From Candidatus Eiseniibacteriota bacterium (GTDB lineage Bacteria > Eisenbacteria > RBG-16-71-46), in contig JADJLL010000017.1 in assembly GCA_016710095.1 (NCBI GenBank), positions 26,047 to 90,046 of the forward strand: DNA of 64,000 nt. Reading direction: 5' to 3'. Of the stretch, positions 44,195 to 53,474 are shown in pieces (within the stretch, counting starts at the first letter, position 1; each line of letters opens with the position of its first letter). A model generated the notes under the pieces. The model ran no database searches. It was given only the letters and a program-made list of their open reading frames with translations, and was not told where the DNA came from. The position numbers and the translations under genes were made by a program.

Positions 44195-45400
44195 GTGTCC
44201 ACACTGGCAGGCATCGGCCGCAGCACCCGCCGTGATCCGCGGGAAGCCGGGCTCGAAGCGGTGCGAGCGGCATGCGCGCCCCTCGGGGACCGGGCCCCTC
44301 ACGTGCTGCTCGTCTTCGCGGCGTCGGGATACGAACCGGCCGAGCTCTTCGAGGGCATTCGCTCCGCCGCGCCGGGATGCCGCATTTCCGGATGTTCCGG
44401 TGAAGGCATCATCACTCCGGGGCACTCGGACGAGGGCGAACGCGTCGTCGGCGTGCTGGCGGTCTGGTCCGATTCGATGCGCTTCGATCCCCTGCTCGCG
44501 CGGAACTACTCGGCGGACCCGGGCGCCGCGGGCGCCGAACTCGCGCGCCAGGCGCGCGCGCTCGGACGTGAGGACGCGTTCGCGCTGCTGCTGTTTCCCG
44601 ACGGCCTCAAGGGCAACTGCGCGTCGTTGCTCGGCGCGCTGCTGCCCGCGCTTCCGAAGGGCGTCCGCGTGGCGGGCGGCGCGTCGGGCGACGCGCTCAC
44701 GTTCGTCCAGACGTGGCAGTACTTCGACGGCGAAGCCACGACGGACGCCGTCGCGGGACTGCTCGTGAGCGGCGCCGGCGAACTCGACATCGAGGTGAGC
44801 CACGGCTGCATGCCCATCGGACTCGAACGTCGCGTGACGAGCGCGGCCGACGGCTGGGTGCGCGAGATCGACGGCGAGCCGGCATGGACCGTGTTCCGCC
44901 AGTACCTCGACGGCACGCCCGAGGACCTCAACACGGAAGGCTCGATTCATCTCTCCGTCGGCGAGCACGTCCCCACGGGACCCGACGGCGGAGAGACGTC
45001 GTTCGTGATCCGCACGCCGATGGCCCTCGACAAGGCGACCGGCGCGCTCTTCTTTCCCGGCGGCGGCATCACCGAAGGCGGCGCCATGCGCCTCACGCGC
45101 CGCGATCCCATGCGCGTGTGCACGAGCGCCCGCGAGTGCGCCGAGCAGATCGTCGCGCGGCACGCGGGCCGCTCGCCCGCGCTCGTGCTGCAGTTCGACT
45201 GCGCGGGCCGCGGCAAGCAGCTGTTCGGCTCCCGCACCGCCGAATCGATCGTGACGCCGCTGCAGGACGTGCTGGGCCCCCGCACACCGTGGCTCGGGTT
45301 CCACACCTACGGCGAGATCGCGCCGATCGGCGATCGCACCTACTACCACAACTTCACCGTGGCGCTCTGCGCGCTCTACGAGAAACCCGCGACCGCATGA
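44195..45400 (+). CDS. FIST-domain signal sensor (pair 2)
   Basis: A 401-residue FIST protein diverged from the one at 25.2 kb. FIST_N: HVLLVFAASGYEPAELFEGI, CRISGCSGEGIITPGHSDEG, FALLLFPDGLKGNCASLLGA, VAGGASGDALTFVQTWQYFD. FIST_C: EIDGEPAWTVFRQYLDGTPE, TSFVIRTPMALDKATGALFF, PALVLQFDCAGRGKQLFGSR and the closing PWLGFHTYGEIAPIGDRTYY with FTVALCALY. I chose the GTG preceded by CGGAGAT; in-frame codons further upstream run through the divergent promoter region. The stop overlaps the kinase ATG (ATGA), so sensor and kinase are translationally coupled. Confidence 0.93.
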   Translation: MSTLAGIGRSTRRDPREAGLEAVRAACAPLGDRAPHVLLVFAASGYEPAELFEGIRSAAPGCRISGCSGEGIITPGHSDEGERVVGVLAVWSDSMRFDPLLARNYSADPGAAGAELARQARALGREDAFALLLFPDGLKGNCASLLGALLPALPKGVRVAGGASGDALTFVQTWQYFDGEATTDAVAGLLVSGAGELDIEVSHGCMPIGLERRVTSAADGWVREIDGEPAWTVFRQYLDGTPEDLNTEGSIHLSVGEHVPTGPDGGETSFVIRTPMALDKATGALFFPGGGITEGGAMRLTRRDPMRVCTSARECAEQIVARHAGRSPALVLQFDCAGRGKQLFGSRTAESIVTPLQDVLGPRTPWLGFHTYGEIAPIGDRTYYHNFTVALCALYEKPATA

Positions 45401-47280
45401 CGCTCGATCCCGAGAAGCGCGTCCAGGAACTCGTCCGCGAGAACGAGGCGCTCAACGAGCAGATCAAACTGCTCGTGCAGACCGAGCAGCGCCTCTACCG
45501 CTCGCAGAACGAGATCGACGCACAGCTCGACCGCATCCGTTCGCTCGCGCGCTTCGCGCTGCAGACGGAGGACGGCGAGCCGGTGCCGAGCATCCTGTCG
45601 CGCGCCCTCGAGATCCTCTGGCGCAAGTTCGCGCTCGACTGGTGCGGCGTGATCGCGCTCGACCCCGAGTCCGGGTTCGTCGTCGTGGGATCGCCCGAGG
45701 AAGTCGAGCAGCACGTGGGCGCCATTCCCGCGGACGACGCGATCCGCGCGTGGCTGCTCGAACGCGGCGAACCGTGGTTCGCCGGCGAACTCGACGCCGC
45801 GGGGCAGGCGCCGGCCGAACGGCTGGCGGCGCTGCTCGCGCCCGCGAGCGCGAAGACGCGGCCGCGCGGCGGACAGACGCAGCTCGCGTGCGTGCCGCTG
45901 CGTCGCGTGGACGACCGGCAGGGCGGCTGGCTGGTGACGCTCTCGTTCCAGCGCCGCATCTCCGCGCTCGCGGAGGGCGCGCTCGCCGAGGAGCACCTGC
46001 CCTACCTGCAGCTGCTCGCGAACCACGTGGATCACGCGATCGCGAACGCGCTGATGACGGAAGACCTGCGCGAGCGCAGCGCCGAACTCGCGCACAGCCT
46101 CGAGACGCTCGAGCGCACGCAGGCCGACCTCGTGCGTTCGCAGAAGATGGAAGCGGTCGGCCGCCTCGCCGGCGGCGTCGCGCACGACTTCAACAACCTG
46201 CTCACGGTGATCCTCGGCTACGCCGGCGCCGTCGGCAGCGCGCTGCCCGAAGGCTCGCCGCAGCACGCGAACGTGCAGCGCGTGATCGAGGCCGCCAAGC
46301 GCGCGGCCGGGATCACGAGCCAGCTGCTCGCGCTCGGCCGCCGCCAGGTGCTGCGCCGCGAAGCGTTCGATCTTTCGGAGCACACGTCGCGCATTCTCGA
46401 ACTGCTGCGCCGCCTCGTGGGCGAGGACGTGCTCGTCGAGGTCGTGCTCGACCGTTCGCTGCCGATGGTGTCCGCCGACCGCGCGCAGTTCGAACAGGTG
46501 CTGCTCAACCTGGTCGTCAACGCGCGCGACGCGATGCCCAGCGGCGGCACCATGCGCATCGAGACGCGCCCCGCGACGACGCTCGACGCGGTGCGCGCCG
46601 ACACGACGTTCGATCCTTCGCGCTTCGCCGTCGTGAGCGTGGCGGACACGGGCGTGGGCATGGACGCGGGAACGCTCACGCGCATCTTCGAGCCGTTCTA
46701 CACCACCAAGGAACAGGGCAAGGGCACGGGGCTCGGACTCGCGGTCGTGTACGGCGCGATCAAGCAGGGCGAAGGACACGTGCTCGTCGAGAGCGAACCG
46801 GGACGCGGCTCGCGCTTCACCGTGCTGCTGCCGCTCGCCTCGGAGGCCGAGTGCGAGACGGCCCGGCCCAAGACGACGGCGCCGCCGAGCACGGCCTCCG
46901 CGCCGGGCCGCACGATCCTCGTGGTCGAGGACGAGCAGGCGATCCGCCACGTCGTGCAGCAGCTGCTGCGCAACGCCGGCTATCGCGTCGAGGAAGCCGA
47001 ACACGGCGCCGCGGCGCTGGCGAAGCTGGACTCCGGAATCACCGCCGACCTCGTGCTCACCGACGTCATGATGCCGCGCATGGGCGGCGTGCAGCTGGCG
47101 GAGGAGCTCGAGCGCCGGTATCCCGGCATGCGCGTGGCGTTCATGTCGGGCTACTCCGAGGATCTCGTGGCCGCGGGCGCACGCTCGTCGCGTCGCGCGC
47201 CGTTCCTCTCGAAGCCGTTCACGCCCGACGTGCTGTTGCGCTTCGTCGCCGAGCAGTTCGCGCGCGACGCCCGTCGCTGA
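45397..47280 (+). CDS. Soluble GAF-like hybrid histidine kinase paired with FIST protein
   Basis: A 627-residue kinase. A coiled-coil start (RVQELVRENEALNEQIKLLV) leads to a GAF-like domain at about 50-210 (LALDWCGVIALDPESG-type core and QTQLACVPLRRVDD), then a second helix into the HisKA box KMEAVGRLAGGVAHDFNNLL, with His263. The ATPase has NLVVNARDAMPSGG, DTGVGMD, FEPFYTTKEQGKGTGLGLAV. A receiver follows, with Asp556 in DLVLTDVMMPRMGG and lysine in FLSKPFTPDVLL. No membrane helices. The input architecture and HisKA subtype differ from the kinase of FIST pair 1, so the two pairs are not a simple recent duplication. Confidence 0.93.
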   Translation: MTLDPEKRVQELVRENEALNEQIKLLVQTEQRLYRSQNEIDAQLDRIRSLARFALQTEDGEPVPSILSRALEILWRKFALDWCGVIALDPESGFVVVGSPEEVEQHVGAIPADDAIRAWLLERGEPWFAGELDAAGQAPAERLAALLAPASAKTRPRGGQTQLACVPLRRVDDRQGGWLVTLSFQRRISALAEGALAEEHLPYLQLLANHVDHAIANALMTEDLRERSAELAHSLETLERTQADLVRSQKMEAVGRLAGGVAHDFNNLLTVILGYAGAVGSALPEGSPQHANVQRVIEAAKRAAGITSQLLALGRRQVLRREAFDLSEHTSRILELLRRLVGEDVLVEVVLDRSLPMVSADRAQFEQVLLNLVVNARDAMPSGGTMRIETRPATTLDAVRADTTFDPSRFAVVSVADTGVGMDAGTLTRIFEPFYTTKEQGKGTGLGLAVVYGAIKQGEGHVLVESEPGRGSRFTVLLPLASEAECETARPKTTAPPSTASAPGRTILVVEDEQAIRHVVQQLLRNAGYRVEEAEHGAAALAKLDSGITADLVLTDVMMPRMGGVQLAEELERRYPGMRVAFMSGYSEDLVAAGARSSRRAPFLSKPFTPDVLLRFVAEQFARDARR

Positions 47281-47353
47281 CGAACGCGGGCTTCGGGGCG
47301 TCGGACGCCCCTCCCGGGCGCACCGCCCCACGCCGCGCCGCGCCGGTCCCGCG

Positions 47354-47367
47354 TTATGCTGCCGCGG
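47354..47367 (+). promoter_or_regulatory. Promoter-like motif TTATGCTGCCGCGG
   Basis: Lies 41 bases before the metalloprotease ATG and shares TATGCTGCCGCG with the element before the copy-2 dehydrogenase on the other strand (21651-21663). Confidence 0.42.
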
Positions 47368-47408
47368 AACCCCACACGCGTCCTCCCTCTCGCACGGAGT
47401 GCTCCCCC

Positions 47409-50174
47409 ATGCCCCGCCTTCGCGTACTCGCGCTGCCGTTCCTCGCCGCCGCGCTGCTCGTTCCGGCGGGCGCCGCCCTCGCCGCTCCGGCTCCCGCCGT
47501 GACGCTGCCCGACACGGGCCTCTTCGCTCCCGTCGCGCGGCTGTACGCCGCCCGCATCGAGCACGAGCGCGCCGCCGCCGCGCACGGCGCGTCCGCCGGC
47601 CGCGTGCACCTGCTGCTCGCGACCGGGCGCACCGACGAAGCCGCGACGCTTTCGGCCGCGCTGCCGCTCGACACGCCGGAGCAGCGCGCGGCACGCGGGC
47701 GCGCGCTGCTCACGCGCCTCGACTACGCGTCGCTCGCCGCCGTCGAGGCGTCGCTCGGGAGCGCGGAGGAAGAGCGCTCGCTCCGCCACGCGATCCTGTT
47801 CTCGCGCGACAACGCGGCCACGGTGGACTCGCTCACGCGCGCGGCCGTCGCGGGCACGCACGACGCGGACGTGCGCCCCGAGCTCGTGTCGGCCGCGCGG
47901 CTCGCATACGAACAGCTCAAGTACACGCTCGCGGATTCGCTGTGGCGCCGCGCGCTCGCGGTGACGCCCGCGGATCCCGCCGCACCCGCGTGGGGCTCCG
48001 CCGAGAACGCGCGGCGCGCGGGCATGCTCACGGGTCGCGCGCTCGTGCAGCAGAAGCTGCGCGACTGGGACGGCTCGCTCGCCACACTGCGCGAGGCGCT
48101 CGAGGCCGACGGCAACTCCGACGTGCTCATGGCGCTCACCGAGACGCTGATCCGGCTCGGCCGCACCGACGACGCGATCTCGGCCGCCGAATGGGCCGTG
48201 AAGCTCTCACCCTACAAGGAGAGCGCGCACTACCTGCTCGGCAACGGCTACGCCCGCAAGAACTACACGCAGCTCGCGGCCGCCTACCCCGCCGCGTTCG
48301 CCGATCGCGCGGGACGCAAGGCGCTCGAAGCCGCCGACGCGCTGCTCGGCCGTGGCGACCGCGACGGCGCGCGCCGGGCGTACGGCGCCGTGGTCGCGGC
48401 GCACCCGGCCTGGGTGGACGCGCGCGCGCGGCTCGCCTCGCTCGACTTCGAGGACGGCCGGTTCGCCGAGTCGCGCGACGGCTGCTTCGCCGCGCTGCGC
48501 ACGTGCCCCGAGTACGGGCGCGCCCACGCGATCCTCGCGAAGGCGCTCGAGGCGCAGCGCTTCGTCGTCGACGTGCACCGCGCGGCGTACGAGGCGCGCT
48601 TCGCCGCCGTGCCGGTACCGGAGGTACCGGGCATCGAAAAGTTCGTCGCCAACTGGAAGGCGCTCTCGCCGCGGCACCAGAAGCGCGTCGCGCTCTCGGT
48701 GGCGCCGTGGGCGACGTACCTCGCTCCGCTGATCGAGGGCGGCGCGAGCTACTACATCAAGCCGATGTGGATGCTGCTGTCCGACGTGCCGCACATCGAG
48801 ACGCTGCGCGACACGCGCATCGACTACGACTCGCGGCTCTGGGACGACGTGCGCGGCTGTGGCGGCTTCCACACCGTGACCGGCATCGAGGACGTCGAGC
48901 GCACGATCTTCGACCGCTACAACACCGTGCTGCACGAACTCACGCACCAGGTGCACGGCGTGCTGCCCGCGGACGACATGCGCCGGATCCAGGAGCACTA
49001 CCGCCAGGCGAAGGAGCGCGACGACGCGACGCGCGACGGCTACCTGTCGCGCTACGCCGGCGGCAGCGTGTGGGAGTACTTTGCCGAAGGCGCGAATGCG
49101 CTCGCCTCTCCCATGCGCGACGCGTACGACCCGCGCGACGTCGTGCGCGAGCGGCTCGACCGCATCGACCCGGCGCTGCGCGCGCTGGTCGAGGGCTTCG
49201 AGATGCGCCGCGACGTGAGCGGCTGCTATCCCGTGGCGTACTCGAGCGGCGGCGACGACCTGCTCACGCAGGGCAAGGTGTCGCCCGCGATCCCGCTCTA
49301 CCGCAAGGCGCTCGCGATCGAACCCACGAACGAGACGGCGCTGCTCGCGCTCACGAACGCGCTGGTTCTCGCCGGCCGCGGCGCGGAGGCCGAGTCGGCC
49401 GCCGCGCGCGCCGTGGCCGCGCATCCCGCGAGCGGCTCCGTGCGCGTCGCGCAGGCAGACGCCGCGTGGCACGCCGGCCGCGGACTCGCCGCGGCGCGTG
49501 CGATGCTCGCGTCCTCGCGTGCGCAGGTGCGCGAGAGCGACCGCTACCGCGTGGACGCGTCGCTCGGCTGGTACGCGCTGCTCGCGGGCGACGGCGCGGC
49601 CGCGCTCGCGGCGTTCGACTCCGTGCTCGCCTACCAGAGCGACAGCCCCGAGGGCCTGCCCGGCCGCGCGGCGGCGCTCGCGCAGCTGGCCGCCGACGGC
49701 AAGGGTTCGTGGGATGCGGCGTTCGCGCAGTACGACGCCGCCGTGCGCATGCGCACGGGCATCGCGTCGCTGCGCTTCGCGTACGCGCTCGACCTGCTGC
49801 GCGCGGGCCGCACGGCCGCGGCGCGCGAGCAGCTGGACGCGGCGAAGCTCCTCGACGAGCGCCACCCCGACGGCGAAGCGCTGCGCGGCTGGGTCGCCCT
49901 CGCGTCCGGCGACGCGGCGGCGGCGCGCAAGCACGCCGACCAGGCGGTCGCCTGGGGCGCGTGGTCCGACCTCGCGCACATCGTGCGGGCCGGCGCGCTG
50001 CAGGCGGCGGGCGACGCGCGCGGCGCGGCCGCGGCCTGGGCGGCGCTCGACGCGCGCATCGCGAAGGAGCAGTCTCCGGGCTACGTCTTCCGCACCGAAC
50101 TCTCGAGCTGGCAGCTCGTGCACGCGCACGGCGCCGCCGAGGCGGCGGTGACGGCGGCGCTCCGGAGGCGCTGA
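47409..50174 (+). CDS. Exported TPR protein with gluzincin-type metalloprotease domain
   Basis: A 921-residue protein with a signal peptide (MPRLRVLALPFLAAALLVPA). TPR-like repeats flank a central peptidase: LRDWDGSLATLREALEADGN, GRTDDAISAAEWAVKLSPYK before it; GKVSPAIPLYRKALAIEPTN, LLRAGRTAAAREQLDAAKLL after it. The central region (about 440-620) holds HELTHQVHG at 509-517, the HExxH zinc motif, and a downstream WEYFAEGAN with Glu556 and Glu560, one of which is a probable third ligand. This recalls M-like gluzincins of the anthrax lethal-factor/MA clan. Probably acts in the periplasm or outside. Substrate unknown; the TPRs could hold it or a partner. Confidence 0.83.
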   Translation: MPRLRVLALPFLAAALLVPAGAALAAPAPAVTLPDTGLFAPVARLYAARIEHERAAAAHGASAGRVHLLLATGRTDEAATLSAALPLDTPEQRAARGRALLTRLDYASLAAVEASLGSAEEERSLRHAILFSRDNAATVDSLTRAAVAGTHDADVRPELVSAARLAYEQLKYTLADSLWRRALAVTPADPAAPAWGSAENARRAGMLTGRALVQQKLRDWDGSLATLREALEADGNSDVLMALTETLIRLGRTDDAISAAEWAVKLSPYKESAHYLLGNGYARKNYTQLAAAYPAAFADRAGRKALEAADALLGRGDRDGARRAYGAVVAAHPAWVDARARLASLDFEDGRFAESRDGCFAALRTCPEYGRAHAILAKALEAQRFVVDVHRAAYEARFAAVPVPEVPGIEKFVANWKALSPRHQKRVALSVAPWATYLAPLIEGGASYYIKPMWMLLSDVPHIETLRDTRIDYDSRLWDDVRGCGGFHTVTGIEDVERTIFDRYNTVLHELTHQVHGVLPADDMRRIQEHYRQAKERDDATRDGYLSRYAGGSVWEYFAEGANALASPMRDAYDPRDVVRERLDRIDPALRALVEGFEMRRDVSGCYPVAYSSGGDDLLTQGKVSPAIPLYRKALAIEPTNETALLALTNALVLAGRGAEAESAAARAVAAHPASGSVRVAQADAAWHAGRGLAAARAMLASSRAQVRESDRYRVDASLGWYALLAGDGAAALAAFDSVLAYQSDSPEGLPGRAAALAQLAADGKGSWDAAFAQYDAAVRMRTGIASLRFAYALDLLRAGRTAAAREQLDAAKLLDERHPDGEALRGWVALASGDAAAARKHADQAVAWGAWSDLAHIVRAGALQAAGDARGAAAAWAALDARIAKEQSPGYVFRTELSSWQLVHAHGAAEAAVTAALRRR

Positions 50175-50282
50175 GGCCGCGGCTCTCCCCGCGGACGGGG
50201 TGGCGCGAATCCTCGGGCGCCCTCCGTGTCTCACAAGTCCGGAAGCAGCGCGGTTCACCCGGACTCATCGAGGAGCAAGAAC

Positions 50283-50681
50283 ATGGAATACGTCGTCACG
50301 TTTCCCGGCGGCCTTCGGGTCGACGCGCAGTATAAAGACATCACGATCCACACGGACCAGACGGTGAAGGGCGGCGGCGAAGGCTCCGCTCCCACGCCGT
50401 TCATGTGCTTCCTGTCGTCGCTCGGCACGTGCGCGGGCTACTACGTGCTGCAGTTCTGCCGCAGCCGCGACCTTCCGACCGACGGCATCCGCCTCACGCA
50501 GAAGATGGAGCTGAACCCCGAGACGCACCTGGTCACGAGCGTCTCGATCGACATTCACGTTCCGCCGACGTTCCCCGCGAAGTATCACGCCGCACTCGTC
50601 CGCGCCGCCGACCAGTGCACGGTGAAGAAGCACTTCGAGGCCCCGCCCTCGATCGCCGTGCAGACCGTCGCCGACGCCTGA
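50283..50681 (+). CDS. OsmC-family peroxiredoxin-like protein
   Basis: A 132-residue OsmC/Ohr-superfamily protein. It starts MEYVVTFPGGLRVDAQYKD after an AGGAGCAAG ribosome-binding site. The two redox cysteines are present: Cys50 in FLSSLGTCAGYYVLQFCRSR and Cys112 in AADQCTVKKHFEAPPS. An additional Cys lies earlier (PFMCF). The family reduces organic hydroperoxides with thiol or lipoyl donors; some YhfA-like members have other roles. It lies between the metalloprotease and S46 genes on the same strand with short gaps, so it could be in their transcript. Confidence 0.93.
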   Translation: MEYVVTFPGGLRVDAQYKDITIHTDQTVKGGGEGSAPTPFMCFLSSLGTCAGYYVLQFCRSRDLPTDGIRLTQKMELNPETHLVTSVSIDIHVPPTFPAKYHAALVRAADQCTVKKHFEAPPSIAVQTVADA

Positions 50682-50728
50682 TCCGGCGCCACGCACCGCG
50701 CGCGGCGCCGTACGTTCGAGGATTCCCG

Positions 50729-52792
50729 ATGTTCCGACGCCTGTTCGCCGCGCTCGCGTTGCTGGTCACTGCCGTCTCGCCCGCCTTCACCGACGAAGGC
50801 ATGTGGCCCTTCGACTACCCGCCCACCGGCCTGCTGCAGTCGCGCTACGGGTTCACGCCGTCGCGCGAGTGGCTGCAGCACGTGCAGCGCAGCGTACTCA
50901 CCACCGGTGGCGGCACGGCCTCGTTCGTCTCGCCCGACGGCCTCGTGCTCACGAACCATCACGTCGCGTACGGGCAGATCGAGAAGCTCTCGTCGCCCGA
51001 GCACGACTACGTCCGCGACGGGTTCTTCGCGCGCACGCGTGAGGAAGAGCTGCGCTGCTCCGGCCTCGAGCTGAAGCTGCTGTGGGAGACGCAGGACGTG
51101 ACCGCGCAGGTGCGCGTGGTGATGAACGGCCCGGGCACTGCCGAAGAGCGCAACACGAAGCGCAAGGCGCTGCTCACGAAGCTCGAAGCGGCGTTCGCGA
51201 AGAAGACGGGCCTGCGCGTGGACACGGTGCAGCTCTATCAGGGTGGCGAGTACTGGCTCTACGCGTACAAGACGTTCGACGACGTGCGCCTCGTGTGCGC
51301 GCCGGACGAGCAGGCCGCGAACTTCGGCGGCGATCCCGACAACTTCGGCTTCCCGCGTCACGACCTCGACTTCACGTTCTACCGCGTCTACGTGAACGGC
51401 CAGCCGTACCGCCCCGAGCACTGGCTGCGCATGACCGAGCGCGGCATCGCCGAGGGTGATCTCGTGATGCTCGCCGGACACCCGGGCCGCACGAACCGCC
51501 TGCGCACGGCGGCGCAGCTCGAGTTCGAGCGCGACCTCGACCGGCCGATCCGGATCGGCCTGCAGGAGCGCCGTCTCGCCGTGTACCAGCGCTACGCCGC
51601 GCTCGGCGCGGAGCAGGAGCGCCGCTCGCGCAATGCGATGCGCGGCCTCGAGAACAACCTCAAGCGCGAGCGTGGCTTCCTGCAGCTGCTGCGCGACCCG
51701 TCGTTCTTCGCCGCGAAGCGCGCCGAGGAGGACGGCCTGCGCGCGCGCCTCGCGAAGCGCCCCGACCTCGCGGCGAAGTACGGCGACGCGTGGGACCGCA
51801 TGGCGGCCGCGCAGGCCGAACTGCGCACGCGCGCGCGCGAACGCTCGCTGCGCGAGGTGGGCCGCGTGAGCTCGCTCGTGGACGCGGCGAACACGCTCGT
51901 GCGGCTCACGGCGGAGATCGAGAAGCCGAACGAGAAGCGCTTCCGCGAATACCAGGACGACCAGCTCGGCGTGACGCGCTTCCGGCTCTTCTCGCGCGCG
52001 CCGGTGTACACGGACATGGAAGAGACCGTGCTCGCCGACCAGCTGCAGATGGCGGTGGACTCGCTCGGCGCGAACGACCCGTGGGTGAAGCTCGCGCTCG
52101 ACGGCCGCACGCCGGCCGAACTCGCGCACGCGCTGCTCTCGGGCACGAAGCTCGCCGACGTCGCGGAGCGCCAGCGGCTGTTCGAGGGCGGACGGAAGGC
52201 GGTCGAGGCGTCGACCGACCCGCTGATCGTGTGGGCGCGCTCGCTCGACGCGTCGTATCGCGAGATGCGCGCATGGCAGGAGAAGCGGATCGAGAGCGTC
52301 GAGGTCGCCGAGGGCCTGCGCATCGCCGAGGCGCGCTTCCAGCTCGACGGCCACACGTCTCCGCCGGACGCGACGGGCACGCTCCGGCTCTCCTACGGCA
52401 AGGTCGCGGGTTATCCGCAGACGGAGTCGTTCGTGCCGCCGTTCACCACCTACTACGGGCTGTTCGATCGCGCGGTCGCGTTCGGCGATCGCGATCCATT
52501 CACGCTGCCGAAGCGCATCCGTGCGGCGGAGTCGCGGCTCGCTCTCGCGACGCCGCTGAACTTCGTGACGACGTGCGAGAGCGTGGGCGGCAACTCGGGC
52601 TCGCCGTTCGTGAATCGCGAGGGCGAGCTGGTCGGCCTCGACTTCGACGGCAACATCCAGAGCTTCCTGTGGACGTTCACGACGGCGGACTACCAGTCGC
52701 GCTCGGTGGCGGTGGATTCCCGCGGGCTGCTCGAGTCGCTGCGGAAGGTGTACGACATGGGCGGGCTCGCGGAGGAGCTGACGAAGCGCTGA
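50729..52792 (+). CDS. S46-family dipeptidyl-peptidase (DPP7/DPP11-like)
   Basis: A 687-residue exported serine peptidase with signal peptide (MFRRLFAALALLVTAVSPAF). S46 hallmarks are EGMWPFDYPPTGLLQSRYGF after cleavage, SFVSPDGLVLTNHHVAYGQI with the catalytic histidine at about 77-78, ANFGGDPDNFGFPRHDLDFT with the catalytic aspartate region, and FVTTCESVGGNSGSPFVNRE with the nucleophile Ser623. The helical insertion domain of this chymotrypsin-fold family lies between. Length is close to characterised DPP7/DPP11 (about 700). These enzymes remove dipeptides from peptide N termini in the periplasm, and the POT importer at 32.7 kb could take up the products. Specificity (acidic versus hydrophobic P1) cannot be read with confidence. 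Confidence 0.95.
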   Translation: MFRRLFAALALLVTAVSPAFTDEGMWPFDYPPTGLLQSRYGFTPSREWLQHVQRSVLTTGGGTASFVSPDGLVLTNHHVAYGQIEKLSSPEHDYVRDGFFARTREEELRCSGLELKLLWETQDVTAQVRVVMNGPGTAEERNTKRKALLTKLEAAFAKKTGLRVDTVQLYQGGEYWLYAYKTFDDVRLVCAPDEQAANFGGDPDNFGFPRHDLDFTFYRVYVNGQPYRPEHWLRMTERGIAEGDLVMLAGHPGRTNRLRTAAQLEFERDLDRPIRIGLQERRLAVYQRYAALGAEQERRSRNAMRGLENNLKRERGFLQLLRDPSFFAAKRAEEDGLRARLAKRPDLAAKYGDAWDRMAAAQAELRTRARERSLREVGRVSSLVDAANTLVRLTAEIEKPNEKRFREYQDDQLGVTRFRLFSRAPVYTDMEETVLADQLQMAVDSLGANDPWVKLALDGRTPAELAHALLSGTKLADVAERQRLFEGGRKAVEASTDPLIVWARSLDASYREMRAWQEKRIESVEVAEGLRIAEARFQLDGHTSPPDATGTLRLSYGKVAGYPQTESFVPPFTTYYGLFDRAVAFGDRDPFTLPKRIRAAESRLALATPLNFVTTCESVGGNSGSPFVNREGELVGLDFDGNIQSFLWTFTTADYQSRSVAVDSRGLLESLRKVYDMGGLAEELTKR

Positions 52793-52815
52793 GCGACGTG
52801 CGCGCCCAGAAACGA

Positions 52816-52848
52816 GAAGCCCCGCGAACCGTGAGTTCGCGGGGCTTC
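52816..52848. terminator. Strong bidirectional terminator after the S46 peptidase gene
   Basis: A perfect 14-bp stem (GAAGCCCCGCGAAC with GTTCGCGGGGCTTC), 5-base loop, followed by GTCTTTG. It lies between convergent genes. Confidence 0.85.
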
Positions 52849-52866
52849 GTCTTTGCCGGGCTGCGC

Positions 52867-53361
52867 TCAGGCCACCTTGGGCACCGGAGCAGCCTCGAAG
52901 ACTCGGATGTCGAGCACCATCGCCTTGTTCAGGAAGATCGTGCCCTGGCCGGTCGCGAGCATGAAGAAGTCGCAGTCGGTGTTCAGGAAGTCGGACGCGC
53001 GATTGAACTCGTGGGGCATCTCGAGCTCGAGGATGCCGTCGAAGGTCTTGCCGTGCGCCGTGCGGACGCGCACGCGCTCTTCACGCGTCGGAATGAACCA
53101 GTGCGGCCGCAGGAGCTCCGAAGCCGTGTCGCCGCCCGCGGCGAGCCATTCGATCCGTTCGCGCACGACCAGCGTGAACGCGCCGTCGACGGCGCGATGG
53201 AACGGCAGCATCCGCTGCGGAGCGTTCAACCGCTCGAGCAGGGTCTCGGGACCTTCGTGGTGCTCGGCGGCCGGGAACAGCGAGAAGAATCCGGCGACGC
53301 CCTCCTCTCCCGAGAGCGCGAGCTGGATCGGCACGCGGAGCTTTTCGACGTAGCGAGGCAT
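52867..53361 (-). CDS. Hypothetical protein, beta-rich
   Basis: A 164-residue protein that I do not recognise with confidence. It starts MPRYVEKLRVPIQLALSGEE. The N-terminal half has an acidic, helix-prone segment (GPETLLERLNAPQRMLPFHR). The C-terminal half reads as short strands (RVRVRTAHGKTFDGILELEM, then DFFMLATGQGTIFLNKAMVL), suggestive of an Sm-like or similar small barrel. No signal peptide, membrane helix or enzyme motif is seen. It converges on the S46 gene across the terminator and is separated from the LURP-like gene by another hairpin. Confidence 0.6.
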   Translation of the reverse strand: MPRYVEKLRVPIQLALSGEEGVAGFFSLFPAAEHHEGPETLLERLNAPQRMLPFHRAVDGAFTLVVRERIEWLAAGGDTASELLRPHWFIPTREERVRVRTAHGKTFDGILELEMPHEFNRASDFLNTDCDFFMLATGQGTIFLNKAMVLDIRVFEAAPVPKVA

Positions 53362-53421
53362 CAGGGCCTTTCCTCCGAGGGTCGTCGCCCACGGTATCGG
53401 CCCGCCACCCCGAAGCATTGA

Positions 53422-53457
53422 GCGCCCGATTCGCTCGTTTTCCGGCGAATCGGGCGC
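53422..53457 (-). terminator. Hairpin terminator after the LURP-one-like gene
   Basis: A perfect 13-bp stem (GCGCCCGATTCGC with GCGAATCGGGCGC) enclosing a 10-base loop, 17 bases past the stop on the minus strand. Confidence 0.75.
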
Positions 53458-53474
53458 CCGTGAACCCGCCGGCC

